A DNA stretch of 64,000 nucleotides from Opitutus sp. (GCA_009695065.1 SIBR01000010.1:1-64000); one strand, 5' to 3'; numbered from the stretch's first letter, positions 34,240 through 45,023 are shown. The notes: generated from the sequence alone by a model not told the origin. Numbers and translations: made by a program.

Positions 34240-36847
34240 TCAAGACTTCGTCGGGCGGCGTTCCCGTTGCATGCAAAAACGCCGGAGTGCGGCTTCGAGT
34301 TGGGCGAGGTTGAGCGGCTTCGTGAGGTGGTCGTTCAAGCCGGCCTCGAGCGCTTGCGCCCGCTGCGGTTGCCGGGCGTCGGCCGTCAGGGCGATAATCC
34401 AAAATTTTTGCGCTTGGGTGCCCGCGGTGCCGGCCCGGATCGCCCGCAGGGCGGTGAGCCCGTCCATTTCCGGCATATGCATGTCGAGCAACATCACGTC
34501 GTAGGGCGCCACCGGCAGGACGAGCTTTTCCACGGCCTGCCGGCCGTTTTCGACTAGGGTCGAAGTGCCGCCCAATTTCGTCAGCACCCGCTGCATCAGG
34601 CGTTGGTTGACGACATTGTCCTCGGCGACCAGCACGTGCAGTCCGAACTGAGTGGAGGGGGGCGATCTTCGCAACCGGAATGGCGCCTGATACGACGGCG
34701 AAGAGCGATTCGTGGTGGATCGGCTTGTTGATGAGCAGTCGGAAATGGGTTCGTAGCTTCGCCCGCAGTTCGGTGGACAACGAAATCGGTACGAGCCCGA
34801 ACGTCCGCTCGGGCACCAGACCGGGGAGCGGTTCCGCCGCCTCGGCGAGGGCCATCGCGAGGGGCTCGGGCGTGTCGACGAGGGCGACGTCCCAGGCCTT
34901 GGCGCCCAGTTTCGCCGGCGAGTCGGCTTCCACCACCGGACTGCCCCAGCGGGTGGCGAGCTCCGCCAGTTCCTGGCGCAGGGAGCCCGGCTGGATGGCG
35001 AGCCCGATCCGCAGGTTTCCCAGGTCGCGGCGGGGCAGGGAGAGCATCGCGATGGGGGTGCGCACGGTGAACGTGAACGTCGAACCCTGCCCAGGGTGCT
35101 GGTGCAGGCGATTTCGCCACCGAGCATCTGCACCAGGCTGCGGCAAATCGCGAGGCCGAGGCCGGCCCCCGTAGCGCGGGGCGAGGACTCGTCGACCTGG
35201 CTGAACGGCTTGAAGAGCTTTTCGTGATGGTCGGGGGCGATACCGATGCCGGTGTCGCGCACGGAGAATTCCAGGACACAGTCGTCCGGGAGGGCGGTGG
35301 ACCCGGTGGCCGGGGCCGGGACGGCGGGTCCGGATTTGGCCGTCCGCCGAACGCTGGCTTCGACTTCGCCCGTGGCGGTGAATTTCACCGCGTTGCCCAC
35401 GAGGTTGAGCAGGATCTGGCGCAACCGGCCGGCATCGACGACGATCGCCGCCGGCACGTCGTCGGCGATGTGATGCACGAGCTCGATTTTTTTCTGGGCG
35501 GCTTTCGCGGCCAGGAGGTCGAGCGCGTCCTCGATGCATTCGCGGGGATCGCAGGGCACGGGGTCGAGTTTGAATTTGCCCGATTCGATGCGGGCAAAGT
35601 CGAGAATGGCGCCGGTGAGCTGGATGAGGGACTCCCCGCTGGCGCGGATGGTCTGCACAAACTCCCGTTGTTCCGCCGCGAGGGGCGTCTCCAGCAGGAG
35701 GCTCGTTAAGCCGACAATGCCGTTGAGGGGCGTGCGCACCTCGTGGCTCATCGTCGCCAGAAACTGGCTCTTGGCCCGGTCTCCCGCCTGGGCCAGATCC
35801 CGTGCGTCGCGCAGTTCGGCTTCCCGCCGTTTGCTCTCGGTCACGTCGTCGAACACGGCGACGAAACAGGAGATCGAGCCGTCGCGATGCCGCACGGGGG
35901 TGACGATGCCGCGGGCGGGATAGACCGTGCCGTCCTTGCGCCGATTCAGCTATTCCCCCTCCCAGGAACGGCCGGCCCGCACCGAGGCGAAAATATCGGT
36001 CAGGACTGCGCCGGTCGGGGATGGCATCTGCCCGTCGCGCCAGGACCGGCCGAGCAACTCGCGCCGTTGGTAGCCGGTTTGCTGGCAGAGCCCGCGATTA
36101 GCGTACTCGATCCGACCGGCGAGATCGACGATCAGCAACGCCGACCGGCTCTGCTCCATCGCCTCGGAAAAATTGCGGATGACCTCGCGTTGCTCGGCCT
36201 GCCGCTGTCTCACGAGCCAGGCCAAGAGTGGCAGACCCGCCACGATCCAGGCGAGCAGCGCGCGCTGGACCCCCACGTTCCACAGTTGGGCTCCCCATTC
36301 CGCCGCGTCGATTTCGACGCCGAGAATCTCCCGCCCCGGCGCAGCGGCTGGGGATGCCGTCGCGGTTTCGATCGCTGCGTAGCCGGTCACCCATGGACCG
36401 GACCGGTCGTCCGGAGGTCCGTCGGTCGCGGCTCCGCCAAGGCGAATCACCCCGTGCAGACCGGGGGATTCCGCCGCTGGAAATTCCCGGCCGGGCGGGG
36501 GCGCATCCGGGGCCCCGGCGGGGGACGAGTCGGCCAGCAGGATCGTCTTGCCGGTTTCCGGCTGTGGGCGGAGCAGAAAAACCGAGCGCGCGTGTTCGGT
36601 GACGTTGTGGAGGGCGCGCAGCCGGCCCTTTACGTGCGCATAAAGGGTCGTCGGGAGATCCGCGGGCGAGCCCGCGCAATTCCAAGGCATCGAACGCGAC
36701 GGCGGAGCGCTTCGTGTCTTCAATCAAGCGGGATCGCAGCTCGGCCCGGCGGCTTTGAGCGCCCTTCCAGCCAACCGCCATGCCGGCGAGCAGAATAAGG
36801 CTCCACGCCGCTAGGATTTTGGGGTTACGGACGAAATGCTGTAACAT
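34240..36847 (-). pseudogene. Hybrid sensor histidine kinase with three frameshifts and one in-frame TAG
   Basis: The start is ATG 36847 (LQHFVRNPKILAAWSLILL, transmembrane helix). The frame shifts near 36670 into a sensor domain and a second membrane helix (LLAWIVAGLPLLAWLV), then a PAS domain. TAG at 35950-35952 interrupts the PAS (SWEGE stop LNRRKDG) and the same frame continues to HisKA (FLATMSHEVRTPLNGIVGLT) and HATPase (GAGLGLAICRSLVQMLGGE). At ~35092 a C appears missing from a C-run and the frame changes (STFTFTVRTPI, then a degenerate receiver); near 34665 an extra C restores the frame for the REC domain (VLVAEDNVVNQRLM, DVMLLDMHMPEMDG, phospho-Asp). With four repairs the protein is a normal BarA-like hybrid kinase of ~868 residues. 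Confidence 0.85.
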
Positions 36848-37015
36848 GGCGCGACCGGGTCGGCGCTTCCTAATCAACGGTGGCCGCCCGGCGTCATGCA
36901 ATGGGTAATCTCGACCCGGTGGCGGAGGAGGCAAGGGGAGCGGGCGCTTTACCTCGGGGCTGGCGTTGTTACGGTGCGGCATGCCCGAGGACCCGGATCC
37001 GCCGCGGGGAACGAC

Positions 37016-37273
37016 GTGCATGCGATCCTGCGTGATAATCTTGCCCGGGCCAACGCCGCGGGCCCCAACGAACTCGCGCCCAAGCCGCGGCGGGCGTCCC
37101 GCCGAAAGCGGCACTATTGGGCGTTGATGCTGATCGTGAATGCCGGACTGCTGACGCTCACCCTCGCCAGTGGACCGAAGTATCCGGTCACGTTCGTTTA
37201 CGGCATCGCGGGGCTGGTGATCTTCAATCTCGGGCTTTGGTGGGTAATGTGGCAGATCATGGAAGACTATTAG
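37016..37273 (+). CDS. Small two-helix membrane protein of unknown function
   Basis: An 85-residue protein if GTG 37016 is used. It has a basic cytoplasmic start (KPRRASRRKRHYW), one helix (ALMLIVNAGLLTLTLASG), a short loop and a second helix (TFVYGIAGLVIFNLGLWWVMW). An in-frame start at 36896 is possible, but that extension is Arg-rich and not coding-like. It overlaps the convergent RNA methyltransferase gene by 4 bases. I do not recognise a family. Confidence 0.6.
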   Translation: MHAILRDNLARANAAGPNELAPKPRRASRRKRHYWALMLIVNAGLLTLTLASGPKYPVTFVYGIAGLVIFNLGLWWVMWQIMEDY

Positions 37274-38181
37274 GCGCGGCGTGCGAACAGCTCCCACATC
37301 AACACGGCGGCGGCGACCGACACGTTGAGCGACTCGATCTTGCCGCGGCCGGGAATGGTGACGAGCCGCGTGCAGGCGGCCGCTGCCTCGGGCGCCAGGC
37401 CCTGCTCCTCGTTGCCGAGCACAAGGGCAACGGGTTTGCCGGGTCCGGGGCGTATTTCCGGCCGGCCGCCGCGCGTGGCACCGCCGATCACGTCGTAGCC
37501 CGCGGCCGCGAGTTCGCGGACAAAATCGATGAGGGCCTTCGTTTGCCAGACTTCGAGATGCTCAAAACCGCCCTCGGCCACGCGGTGCGCTGCATCCGTC
37601 GGCCGAGCCGCGCCGGCATCGGCGGGAATGACGATGCGCGGCACGCCAAAATACGCGGCGGTGCGGGCGATGGCGCCCAGGTTGTGCGCGTTGCCGATGC
37701 GGTCGAGCACCAGCACGGCTTCGCGGTTCTTCGCCCACCGGCGCACGTCGTCGGCCTTCGCTTCGCGCAACGCCGGCGGCGCCACCACGGCGACGATGCC
37801 ACCGTGGTGCACCGAGCCGGCGATCTTCTCGAGTTCCGGCGGCTCGACGCAGCGATAAACCTTTTTCGCCTGGGCCAGCACCTTGCACATGACCCCGATT
37901 TTGCGCCCGGTTGCGTAGTCGAAGAACAATCGCTGGATGGAACCCGGGTCACGCGCGAAGCGGGCCTGCACCGCGGCCAGGCCGCACAATTTCAATTCGT
38001 CGCGGGCCGGGCCGCTGCGGGAGCCGGGCACAGTGCCGGGAGGCGGCGGGACCGGTACTGGAGCGGGATCGCGCGGGCCGGAGACGGCTCCCCGCAGGCG
38101 GGCGGGCCCGGCGGGCGCGCGGAATTCTCCGGCGGACGGCGCGGGTGCGGAGGGAATGGGGCGCTTTGAAAAAGGAGGCAT
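37270..38181 (-). CDS. TrmH/SpoU-type RNA 2'-O-methyltransferase
   Basis: 303 residues from ATG 38181. A Pro/Arg-rich N-terminal tail (~45 residues) precedes a substrate-binding domain (CGLAAVQARF...). The SPOUT domain carries motif 1 LVLDRIGNAHNLGAIARTAAYFGV, motif 2 PVALVLGNEEQGLAPE and motif 3 TIPGRGKIESLNVSVAAAVLMWE. Knot-fold methyltransferases of this group methylate ribose 2'-OH in rRNA or tRNA with SAM; which nucleotide cannot be told from the sequence. Confidence 0.92.
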   Translation of the reverse strand: MPPFSKRPIPSAPAPSAGEFRAPAGPARLRGAVSGPRDPAPVPVPPPPGTVPGSRSGPARDELKLCGLAAVQARFARDPGSIQRLFFDYATGRKIGVMCKVLAQAKKVYRCVEPPELEKIAGSVHHGGIVAVVAPPALREAKADDVRRWAKNREAVLVLDRIGNAHNLGAIARTAAYFGVPRIVIPADAGAARPTDAAHRVAEGGFEHLEVWQTKALIDFVRELAAAGYDVIGGATRGGRPEIRPGPGKPVALVLGNEEQGLAPEAAAACTRLVTIPGRGKIESLNVSVAAAVLMWELFARRA

Positions 38182-38233
38182 GGGGTGAGGCTGACGCGCC
38201 GCGCGGGTGAAACCAAACAAAAGCGCGCCGGAC

Positions 38234-39268
38234 TTAACGCCGGTCGGCGGGGGCATTTGCTTCCCCGGTGAGGGTCAGTTCCTCGCGATCGTGGTAAAGG
38301 TGGCGGATGCGCGTGCCGGGGGCGTGCCGGGTGAACGGCGAATCCGGCGCCCGGAGTTCGCGGAGCAGCGCGACGGCGTCGACGCGGCCGAATTTCAGAT
38401 TGATGACGAAGCGCCGGCACCACGCCTGCGCCAGCCAGGGCTCCACGAGGTGCCGCAATACGTGGTGCGGTTCCTCCACGAGGTCGCAGAACAGCCAGTC
38501 GAAGACGGTGGTTTCGCCCGGGGCGAATTTGAAGGCATCCTCGCGCCGGTGCTCGATCCGCGGGTGATCGAGCGCGCCGCCTTTCAGCGGGCCGTTGTCG
38601 ATCGCCATTACCTGCGCCCCACGTTTCGCAGCGCTGTAGCTCCAGCCGCCGGGCGCCGCGCCGAGGTCGCATACCGTCTCGCCGGCCTGGGGCTCCCGGC
38701 CGAGCACGGCGTAGGCTTCCTCCACCTTGAGATAGGAGCGCGACGGCGCGAGTGGATCGTCGGCCATGCGCCGCGCGCCATGGACGAACGCGTCGCGGGC
38801 CACGAACATGCGGCCGAAATCGGCGAAGAACACGAAGAGTCCCCGGGCGCGGCCGACGCCGCGCGCCACGTCGGAGGTCGCGAGCCGGGCGACGCGGGCC
38901 AGTTTCTTTTTCACCTGCGCGCCGCAGGCCTTTTCCACTGCCGCCAGCCGGCGGCCCAGGCCCACCAACTCGTGCGGCCCCTGCCAGAGGTTGGGCCACG
39001 GGGCGTCGATGCGCTCACCCTGCAGCCCGCTGAGAAAGAAATCCGCGACGCCGGTGGCGAGGGCGTTGACCGATTCGCCCCGGAGCTCGACGGGTTCGAC
39101 GAGCGTGAGGTGCGCAAACGCGAGGTCGGTGAGGGCTGGGCGGGAAACGGTTGCGGCCGGGGTGGTTCGCACCCAGCCCGGTCCTTTTCCCGCGGGCGTC
39201 AGGCCGTGCAATTCCTCCAGCTCGCGGGCGAGCAGCATTTCGAAACCGGCCTGGCAGGTAATCAACAC
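38234..39268 (-). CDS. FtsJ-fold 23S rRNA ribose methyltransferase, RlmM-like
   Basis: This 344-residue protein has an N-terminal THUMP-like RNA-binding part (MLITCQAGFEMLLARELEEL) and a C-terminal RrmJ/FtsJ domain. SYLKVEEAYAVLG has the first Lys, TVCDLGAAPGGWSYSAAKRGA is the SAM site, WLFCDLVEEP supplies Asp and FVINLKFGR the second Lys of the K-D-K-E tetrad. RlmM methylates the 2'-O of cytidine 2498 in 23S rRNA; the assignment to that exact site is by architecture. Gap of 52 bases to the preceding SPOUT gene on the same strand. Confidence 0.85.
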   Translation of the reverse strand: MLITCQAGFEMLLARELEELHGLTPAGKGPGWVRTTPAATVSRPALTDLAFAHLTLVEPVELRGESVNALATGVADFFLSGLQGERIDAPWPNLWQGPHELVGLGRRLAAVEKACGAQVKKKLARVARLATSDVARGVGRARGLFVFFADFGRMFVARDAFVHGARRMADDPLAPSRSYLKVEEAYAVLGREPQAGETVCDLGAAPGGWSYSAAKRGAQVMAIDNGPLKGGALDHPRIEHRREDAFKFAPGETTVFDWLFCDLVEEPHHVLRHLVEPWLAQAWCRRFVINLKFGRVDAVALLRELRAPDSPFTRHAPGTRIRHLYHDREELTLTGEANAPADRR

Positions 39269-39353
39269 GGCTCGGAACGTGGCGGGCCGCGGTCAAGCGG
39301 CGATAAAAAAGCGTCCTGCTTCCGGGCGGGAATCCCGGACAACGTCGCGTGCG

Positions 39354-40130
39354 TCAGAGCCGGTGGAGATGGAAGCCGCCGTCGACGTCGAACACGGCGC
39401 CGGTGGAAAAAGGAAAGCGATCCTCGGCGAGGGCCCGCACGGCGCGCCCGATGTCCTCGGGTTTGCCCCACCGGCGGATCGGCGTGATGCCCTGTTCGAG
39501 GATGAGCTTGTCGTATTTCTCCTTCACGCCGCTGGTCATATCGGTGGCGATGACGCCGGGGCGGATTTCATAGACGTTGATGCCCTCCTGGCCGAGGCGG
39601 TCGGCAAACAGCTTCGTCATCATCGCGAGGCCCGCTTTCACCATGCAGTAGTCGCCGCGATTGATCGACGCGGTGTACGCCGAGATGGAGGTGATGTTGA
39701 CGATGCGGCCGCGAAAGCCCTCCGCGTCGCGGTCCTGCTTCAGCATCTGCTTCGCGACCGACTGGGAAAGGAAGAACGGCCCCTTGAGGTTGATCGCGAA
39801 GAGCCGGTCGAAGCTTTCCTCGCCAGCGTCGAGGAGATCGGCGCGGACCTTGGGGGCGACCCCGGCATTGTTGACGAGCAGATCGATCCGGCCGAAGCGC
39901 GCGACGGTTTCCGCGACAAGGCGCTCCCGGTCGGCCGCGACGGCGACGTCGCCCTGCACAACAAAGCCGTCGCCCCCGGCCGCGCGAACGAGGGCGAGCG
40001 CCTCGGCGGCGGCTTCGGCATTGCCGGCGTAGTTGATCGCGACCCGGCCGCCGCCGCGGGCCAGTTCGAGCGCGATGCCGCGGCCGATGCCTCGGGATGC
40101 GCCAGTGATGAGGGCGGTTGGGGTGGGCAT
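39354..40130 (-). CDS. 3-oxoacyl-ACP-reductase-like short-chain dehydrogenase
   Basis: 258 residues with the full SDR set: [16 protein letters not shown] (residues ~5-20), [37 protein letters not shown] (Ser-Tyr-Lys triad) and [11 protein letters not shown]. An NAD(P)-dependent dehydrogenase; KDG or polyol substrates are as likely as ketoacyl-ACP because no fatty-acid gene is nearby. It is co-directional with the dipeptide epimerase (72-base gap). Confidence 0.9.
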   Translation of the reverse strand: MPTPTALITGASRGIGRGIALELARGGGRVAINYAGNAEAAAEALALVRAAGGDGFVVQGDVAVAADRERLVAETVARFGRIDLLVNNAGVAPKVRADLLDAGEESFDRLFAINLKGPFFLSQSVAKQMLKQDRDAEGFRGRIVNITSISAYTASINRGDYCMVKAGLAMMTKLFADRLGQEGINVYEIRPGVIATDMTSGVKEKYDKLILEQGITPIRRWGKPEDIGRAVRALAEDRFPFSTGAVFDVDGGFHLHRL

Positions 40131-40202
40131 GGCCGCCAGCAGAAATCAGTCGGAGCGTTCGAAGCCAGACAAAATACCGGGTGGGTCGCGGACTGGAGGC
40201 GC

Positions 40203-41291
40203 TTATTTCCGGGGCGTGACGCCGTGGCCGGTCGTGATGTGGGCGACGGACAGCCGGCCGCCGTCGACCGCATAGCCGCCGTCGAAAGGATTCGCCGCGA
40301 GGAAAAACGGCGTATCGAGGTCCGCGAAACGGAAGCCGCCCTGTCCGGCGGCGAAGCAGGCCGAGGTGGTCATGGCGAGGATCGACTCCACGTTGCCGCC
40401 GATCATCAGCGCGAGGCCGGCGGCGCGCGCCACCGCCGCGACTTCGAGCGCGGCCAGCAGCCCGGCCTTCATCAGCTTGATGTTGATCACCTGGCCCGCC
40501 CCTGCGGCGACGACCCGCCGCGCGTCCTCGGCGGTGGTGACGCTTTCGTCCGCGGCCACGAGCCAGCCGGACTCCAGGTGCAGGGCTCGCATCCCTTCCA
40601 AATCTGTTTTGGACAGCCACTGTTCGAGCAGCGCCGGCGCGATGCCGCGAGCCTTCAAGCCGCGCACGAGTTCGCGGGCGGCCTCGCGCGAAACCCCGGC
40701 GTTGCCGTCGAGGATCAACGGGGAGTCGGGCGCGGTCTCGTGAATCGCCGCCAGGCGGGCGAGATCGTGGGCGGGTCCCTCCTTGCCTCCGACCTTCACC
40801 TTGATCATGCGGATGCCCCGCGCGCGGATGTCGCGGGCCGCGGTCGCGGCTTCCGCCGCCGTGCCGGTGGTCACGGTCATATCCGTTTCCAGTTCCGTGC
40901 CGGCGCCGCCAAAAAATTTCCAAAGCGGCACGCCGTCGCGCCGGGTCAGGGCGTCGAGCAGCGCCATCTCGAAGGCGCACTGGGCCGAGCCGCAACCAGC
41001 GCCGCCGCGCGCCCGAAATTCCAATGCGACGGTTCGCCAGTCCTCCACTGTGCGGCCAATGAAGGCGGCGCCGGCGGCATGCAGGACGGCGAGCGCGCCC
41101 GCCTGGGTTTCGCCGTTGTAGGGCGGCAGCGGGGCCGCCTCGCCATAGCCCCGGGTGCCGTCGGCCAGTTCCAGCGTGACCAGCACGTTGTTCGCCACCG
41201 CCTGGGCCCCGCCGGAAATGCCGAACGGTACAAACAGGGGAATATCCAGCGGCACGGCGTGCAGCGCGGTGATTTGAGGGGAGGCCTTCAT
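40203..41291 (-). CDS. Dipeptide epimerase (enolase superfamily, L-Ala-D/L-Glu type)
   Basis: 362 residues of the mandelate-racemase/muconate-lactonising fold. The catalytic Lys pair is KVK at 164-166; metal ligands are Asp195 (LDGNAG), Glu223 (LLEQWL) and Asp248 (AADES); the other general base Lys272 lies in INIKLMK. The DES-type motif and the C-terminal [21 protein letters not shown] fit dipeptide epimerases rather than sugar-acid dehydratases. It would epimerise L-Ala-D-Glu from recycled murein, which pairs well with the NamZ-like muramidase at 31478. Divergent from the isomerase-like gene. Confidence 0.88.
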   Translation of the reverse strand: MKASPQITALHAVPLDIPLFVPFGISGGAQAVANNVLVTLELADGTRGYGEAAPLPPYNGETQAGALAVLHAAGAAFIGRTVEDWRTVALEFRARGGAGCGSAQCAFEMALLDALTRRDGVPLWKFFGGAGTELETDMTVTTGTAAEAATAARDIRARGIRMIKVKVGGKEGPAHDLARLAAIHETAPDSPLILDGNAGVSREAARELVRGLKARGIAPALLEQWLSKTDLEGMRALHLESGWLVAADESVTTAEDARRVVAAGAGQVINIKLMKAGLLAALEVAAVARAAGLALMIGGNVESILAMTTSACFAAGQGGFRFADLDTPFFLAANPFDGGYAVDGGRLSVAHITTGHGVTPRK

Positions 41292-41497
41292 GCGCGGGTG
41301 GTTGGTCTCCGGTGTTCCGATACCGCGGTTCGCCGGATAGGGAGGCCGGATCCTGCCCGCGTTCCGGGAGCCCGGTCAAGCGGCCTGTCCGCCGGGATTG
41401 GACGGGGTGCGGGCGCGCCTTTACTTTGCCGGTCCGGGGCGCGATACCGGTCGTCCCGACAATCCGCGTCTCTCGTTCCGCCCCAACGCACTGCACC

Positions 41498-43120
41498 ATG
41501 GCCAAATTGAAAACCGTCCTGCTGGTCGCGAATGGCGACCTCCGAGCCTCGGCGAACGAGGTGTGCTGGCCCGCCCAGCGTGCGATGGAGCAGACGCTAG
41601 CCGCCGCCGTCGCCCGGGCCGGTGGCAAACTGGTGCGGGCGCATCCCTACAAGCCGAAGCAGAAGCACGGCTTCATCGGTTCGCAGAAAGAAGGCATGGA
41701 AATTTTTTCGCGGATCGATCCGCGGGCGCCGCTGATCGTGGCCGAGGCGGTGTGGCAGTACTCGCACCACGTGCTGGCCGGACTCATCTCGCATCAGGGG
41801 CCGATCCTCACGGTGGCGAATTGGAGCGGCACCTGGCCGGGCCTCGTCGGCATGTTGAACCTCAACGGCTCGCTGACGAAGGCGGGGGTGAAATACTCCA
41901 CGCTGTGGAGCGGGGATTTTACGGACGCGTTTTTCACCCGGGGGCTCGCGATCTGGTTGAAAACCGGTTCGGTCCGGCACCGTACGACGCATGTGCAGCC
42001 GCTCGCCCGGGCCGCGATTCCCGCGAAGGCGAAGTCGATCGCAGAACGCCTTGCCGCGGATCTGCGCCGCCGGAAATCCATCATGGGGGTTTTTGACGAG
42101 GGTTGCATGGGCATGTTCAACGCGATCATTCCCGACGAATTGCTTTTCTCCACTGGCGTCTACAAGGAGCGGCTCTCGCAATCCGCGCTCTACTACGCGA
42201 CGACCCAGGTCACCGACGCCGAGGCCCGTGGCGTTTATCAATGGCTCTTGAAGAAGGGTATGACGTTTCACCTCGGAACCGACGAGGCGACCGAACTCAC
42301 CGAGGCGCAGGTGTTGTTGCAGTGCAAAACCTACGTCGCGGCGCTGCGGCTCGCGGACGAGTTCGGCTGCGAGAGCATCGGCATCCAGTACCAACAAGGC
42401 CTCAAGGACCTGCTGCCCGCGAGCGATCTGGCCGAGGGCCTGCTCAACAACCGCGACCGGCCGCCGGTGAAAAACGCCGCGGGCAAAGTCATCCGCCGCG
42501 GCCAGCCGCTGACGCATTTCAACGAGGTCGACGAATGCGCCGGCCTCGACGGGCTGTTCACCCAGCGCGTGCACACCGCGCTGCGTCAGCCGGTCGAGAA
42601 CACGTTGCACGATTTGCGCTGGGGCGATCGGGATCGCAGCGGCACGACCGATCAGTACGTGTGGGTCTTCCTGATCTCCGGCAGCGTTCCCCCCGCGCAC
42701 CATGTCGGCGGCTATCGCGGTACCGATTCGCTGCGCCAGCCGCCGATGTATTTCCGGCTCGGCGGCGGCACCGTCCGCGGCATTGCGAAGCCCGGCGAAA
42801 TCATATGGAGCCGCGTCTTCGTCGAAAATGGCCGGCTCAAAATGGATCTCGGTCGCGCCCGCGTGCTCGCGTTGCCGCGCGCCGAGACCGAGCGCCGCTG
42901 GAAGGAAACCACCCCGCAGTGGCCGATCATGCACGCCGTCACCTACGGGGTGACGCGCGACCAGATGATGGCGCGCCACAAGGCGAACCACATCCAGGTC
43001 GCCTATGCGAATTCGGCGCGGGAGGCCGATCTGGCGCTTTACACCAAGGCGGCGCTGGCCGTCGCGCTCGGGCTGGAAGTCAGTACCTGCGGCACGAAGG
43101 CCGACGGTTCTGCGTTCTGA
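41498..43120 (+). CDS. L-fucose/L-arabinose isomerase-like protein
   Basis: ATG 41498 gives 540 residues. [23 protein letters not shown] at the N-terminus, [49 protein letters not shown] and [16 protein letters not shown] match fucose-isomerase-fold proteins; the Glu/Asp/His metal residues are probably Glu (FDEGCMG), Asp/Glu ([10 protein letters not shown]) and a late His. It resembles the uncharacterised L-fucose-isomerase-like group, not FucI itself. An aldose-ketose isomerisation is inferred. Confidence 0.8.
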   Translation: MAKLKTVLLVANGDLRASANEVCWPAQRAMEQTLAAAVARAGGKLVRAHPYKPKQKHGFIGSQKEGMEIFSRIDPRAPLIVAEAVWQYSHHVLAGLISHQGPILTVANWSGTWPGLVGMLNLNGSLTKAGVKYSTLWSGDFTDAFFTRGLAIWLKTGSVRHRTTHVQPLARAAIPAKAKSIAERLAADLRRRKSIMGVFDEGCMGMFNAIIPDELLFSTGVYKERLSQSALYYATTQVTDAEARGVYQWLLKKGMTFHLGTDEATELTEAQVLLQCKTYVAALRLADEFGCESIGIQYQQGLKDLLPASDLAEGLLNNRDRPPVKNAAGKVIRRGQPLTHFNEVDECAGLDGLFTQRVHTALRQPVENTLHDLRWGDRDRSGTTDQYVWVFLISGSVPPAHHVGGYRGTDSLRQPPMYFRLGGGTVRGIAKPGEIIWSRVFVENGRLKMDLGRARVLALPRAETERRWKETTPQWPIMHAVTYGVTRDQMMARHKANHIQVAYANSAREADLALYTKAALAVALGLEVSTCGTKADGSAF

Positions 43121-43135
43121 GCCGCTCCGCGCGGC

Positions 43136-44038
43136 TTATTTCCGCGACGCCAGATGGCGCTCGAGAAACGTGAGGGCGGCCGACTTCACGTCGCGCGGGA
43201 GCGGCTTTTTATTCCAGGTCTCCCAGTCGAACGAGTGCCCGACCCCGTCGAGCAGCAGGTACTCGTGGGCGCCGCCGCCGGCCTTCAAGGCCGCGGCCAT
43301 CTCGTCCGACTGCTGATAGTCCACGGTCGAGTCCGCCCGGCCGTGGAGAATAAGCACCGGGGGCGAATCCTGGGTCACCTGGAAGACCGGCGACGCCACC
43401 CGCCACACGCTGGCATCGTCCGAAGCGGCGCCAAACGCAGCCCGCGAGGGGCCGGTCATCAGCGTGCGCATCGGGGTCTTGTCTGTGGGGCGCGTGCGCA
43501 GGTTGGCGGGTCCGTACATGTCGATGACGCAGCGTACGGTGCTCGACACCCCCGGATACGGGGCCTCGGGCTCGTGGAGTTTTTTCTGTGCCGTCAGTCC
43601 GACCATCAGCGCGAGATGACCGCCCGCCGAGCCGCCGGCGACGGCGATGCGATCCGGATCGAGGCGGTGCTCGGCGGCACGGGCGCGGAGGAAGCGCACC
43701 GCGTTTTTGCAATCGAGGAGATTGAGCGGCCACGAGCCCGGGCCGAGTTTGTAGTCGATGCTCACCGCGACGTAGCCGGCGCTGGCGAGCGTGCGGCAGA
43801 TCGTCTTGCCGCGCGGCTCGGTTTTGGTGCCGCCGGTCCAGCCGCCGCCATGGATCCAGACGACGGCGGGCGACAAACTTCCGGCGGCCGGCGGGGCGGG
43901 CAGATAGAGGTCCAGTTTTTCCGCGCGGTCCGGCGTCAGAAACATCACGTCGGAGATCTCCCGCGGGCCGGGCTCGGCGGCTTCGGAAAAAACAACGGCG
44001 AACGCGGAAAGCACGACGACGCGCAGGAAAAAATTCAT
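43136..44038 (-). CDS. Secreted carbohydrate-esterase-like alpha/beta hydrolase (BD-FAE family)
   Basis: This 300-residue protein has a signal peptide (FFLRVVVLSAFAVVFSEA), the HSL-type oxyanion motif VVWIHGGGWTGG, the nucleophile AVAGGSAGGHLAL, and late Asp (LILHGRADSTVDY) and His (GVGHSFDW). It matches the bifunctional feruloyl/acetyl-xylan esterase group. It would deacetylate hemicellulose fragments in the periplasm. Convergent with the isomerase-like gene (15-base gap), and 10 bases downstream of the amidohydrolase on the same strand, so those two form an operon. Confidence 0.9.
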   Translation of the reverse strand: MNFFLRVVVLSAFAVVFSEAAEPGPREISDVMFLTPDRAEKLDLYLPAPPAAGSLSPAVVWIHGGGWTGGTKTEPRGKTICRTLASAGYVAVSIDYKLGPGSWPLNLLDCKNAVRFLRARAAEHRLDPDRIAVAGGSAGGHLALMVGLTAQKKLHEPEAPYPGVSSTVRCVIDMYGPANLRTRPTDKTPMRTLMTGPSRAAFGAASDDASVWRVASPVFQVTQDSPPVLILHGRADSTVDYQQSDEMAAALKAGGGAHEYLLLDGVGHSFDWETWNKKPLPRDVKSAALTFLERHLASRK

Positions 44039-44048
44039 GGAGAGAAAT

Positions 44049-45023
44049 TTATTGAAAGAAGGTTTCCTCCGCGCTCCGGCACAGCATCCAGTCGCGGTCG
44101 GAGTCGGACAGGAAATCGAGGCGGTCGTGGATCAGGCCGAACGAGGCGGCGTAGGTGTTGCCCTTGACCACCTGGAAGGGCGAATCGGTGCCCCACATCA
44201 GCCGTTGCGGGCCGAAGGCGTCGAAGACGCGGCGGATCAGCGGGGCGAGGTCAAGGTAGGGCGGCTGTTTGCGGCCGAGGGCGTGAAAGGCGGAGATCTT
44301 GACCTTGATCTGGCGCTGGCGGGCGAGACCGCAAAGGGCCTTGAGGTCGGCCTCGTGGAACTGTCCGTCAAAACCGATGCGGCAGAGATGGTCGATGACC
44401 ACCGGGGTGTCGGGATGCCGGCGCGCCATCCGGTCGATGGACGGAATGGCGTCGGGTTCGACCAGCGGACACATTGCCAACCTCCGGCGCCCTGCGCAGG
44501 CCCACATGGCGGCCATGGCGGGCGAATCGAGCCAGGTGGCCGGCTCACCGTTGGGCATGATGCGGAACCCGCGCACGCCCAGCCCCGCGAGTCGCTCCAT
44601 TTCCTCCACCGGGCCGGGCTTGGTGTGATCCACGCGCGCGACGCCGGAAAACTTACCGGGGTAACGCGCCATGAAATCGAGCATGTTGCGGTTGTCGTAG
44701 AGATAGAATCCCCGCTGAATTAAAACGACGCGGGTCACACCGCACGGTTGCCCATGCGCCAGAAGCTCTTCGGCGCTGAATTCCACCGGCGTGCCGTCGT
44801 TTGTGTTCGGGATCGGCACGCGCGGCCAGCGGACGGTGTCGCCGGACCAGACGTGCGAATGCGCATCGATGTAACGGTCGCCGTGCGCCGGGAGGGTGGT
44901 GGCCGCGGCGAGGAGGGCCGCGCTGCCGAGAAACTGGCGGCGCGAAAGTACGGCGGGTTCGGCAATTTCGCCGGCGGTGCCGACCGAAACCGCGGCGCGG
45001 CCTGACTGGGGCATACGAGGCAT
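44049..45023 (-). CDS. Tat-exported amidohydrolase
   Basis: A 324-residue protein with a Tat signal (LSRRQFLGSAALLAAATTLP, RR at 28-29; a shorter start may be used). RYIDAHSHVWSG gives the HxH metal motif, PVVIDHLCRIGFDG the middle His, and RLMWGTDSPFQV the catalytic Asp. Amidohydrolase-2 family, lactonase-like. It is followed by the esterase gene after 10 bases, suggesting joint processing of a sugar-derived substrate. Confidence 0.88.
   Translation of the reverse strand: MPRMPQSGRAAVSVGTAGEIAEPAVLSRRQFLGSAALLAAATTLPAHGDRYIDAHSHVWSGDTVRWPRVPIPNTNDGTPVEFSAEELLAHGQPCGVTRVVLIQRGFYLYDNRNMLDFMARYPGKFSGVARVDHTKPGPVEEMERLAGLGVRGFRIMPNGEPATWLDSPAMAAMWACAGRRRLAMCPLVEPDAIPSIDRMARRHPDTPVVIDHLCRIGFDGQFHEADLKALCGLARQRQIKVKISAFHALGRKQPPYLDLAPLIRRVFDAFGPQRLMWGTDSPFQVVKGNTYAASFGLIHDRLDFLSDSDRDWMLCRSAEETFFQ

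Noticed and set aside
646..35952. Reassignment of UAG to an amino acid
   Set aside because: Three in-frame TAG codons suggested it, but TAG is the natural stop of several intact genes, a TGA replaces Trp in the VOC gene, and frameshifts accompany these lesions. Mutation or sequence error fits better.
38766..41510. 914-codon plus-strand open frame across the RNA methyltransferase, SDR and epimerase genes
   Set aside because: It runs antisense to three well-supported genes and has no motif of its own; long antisense frames are expected at this GC content.
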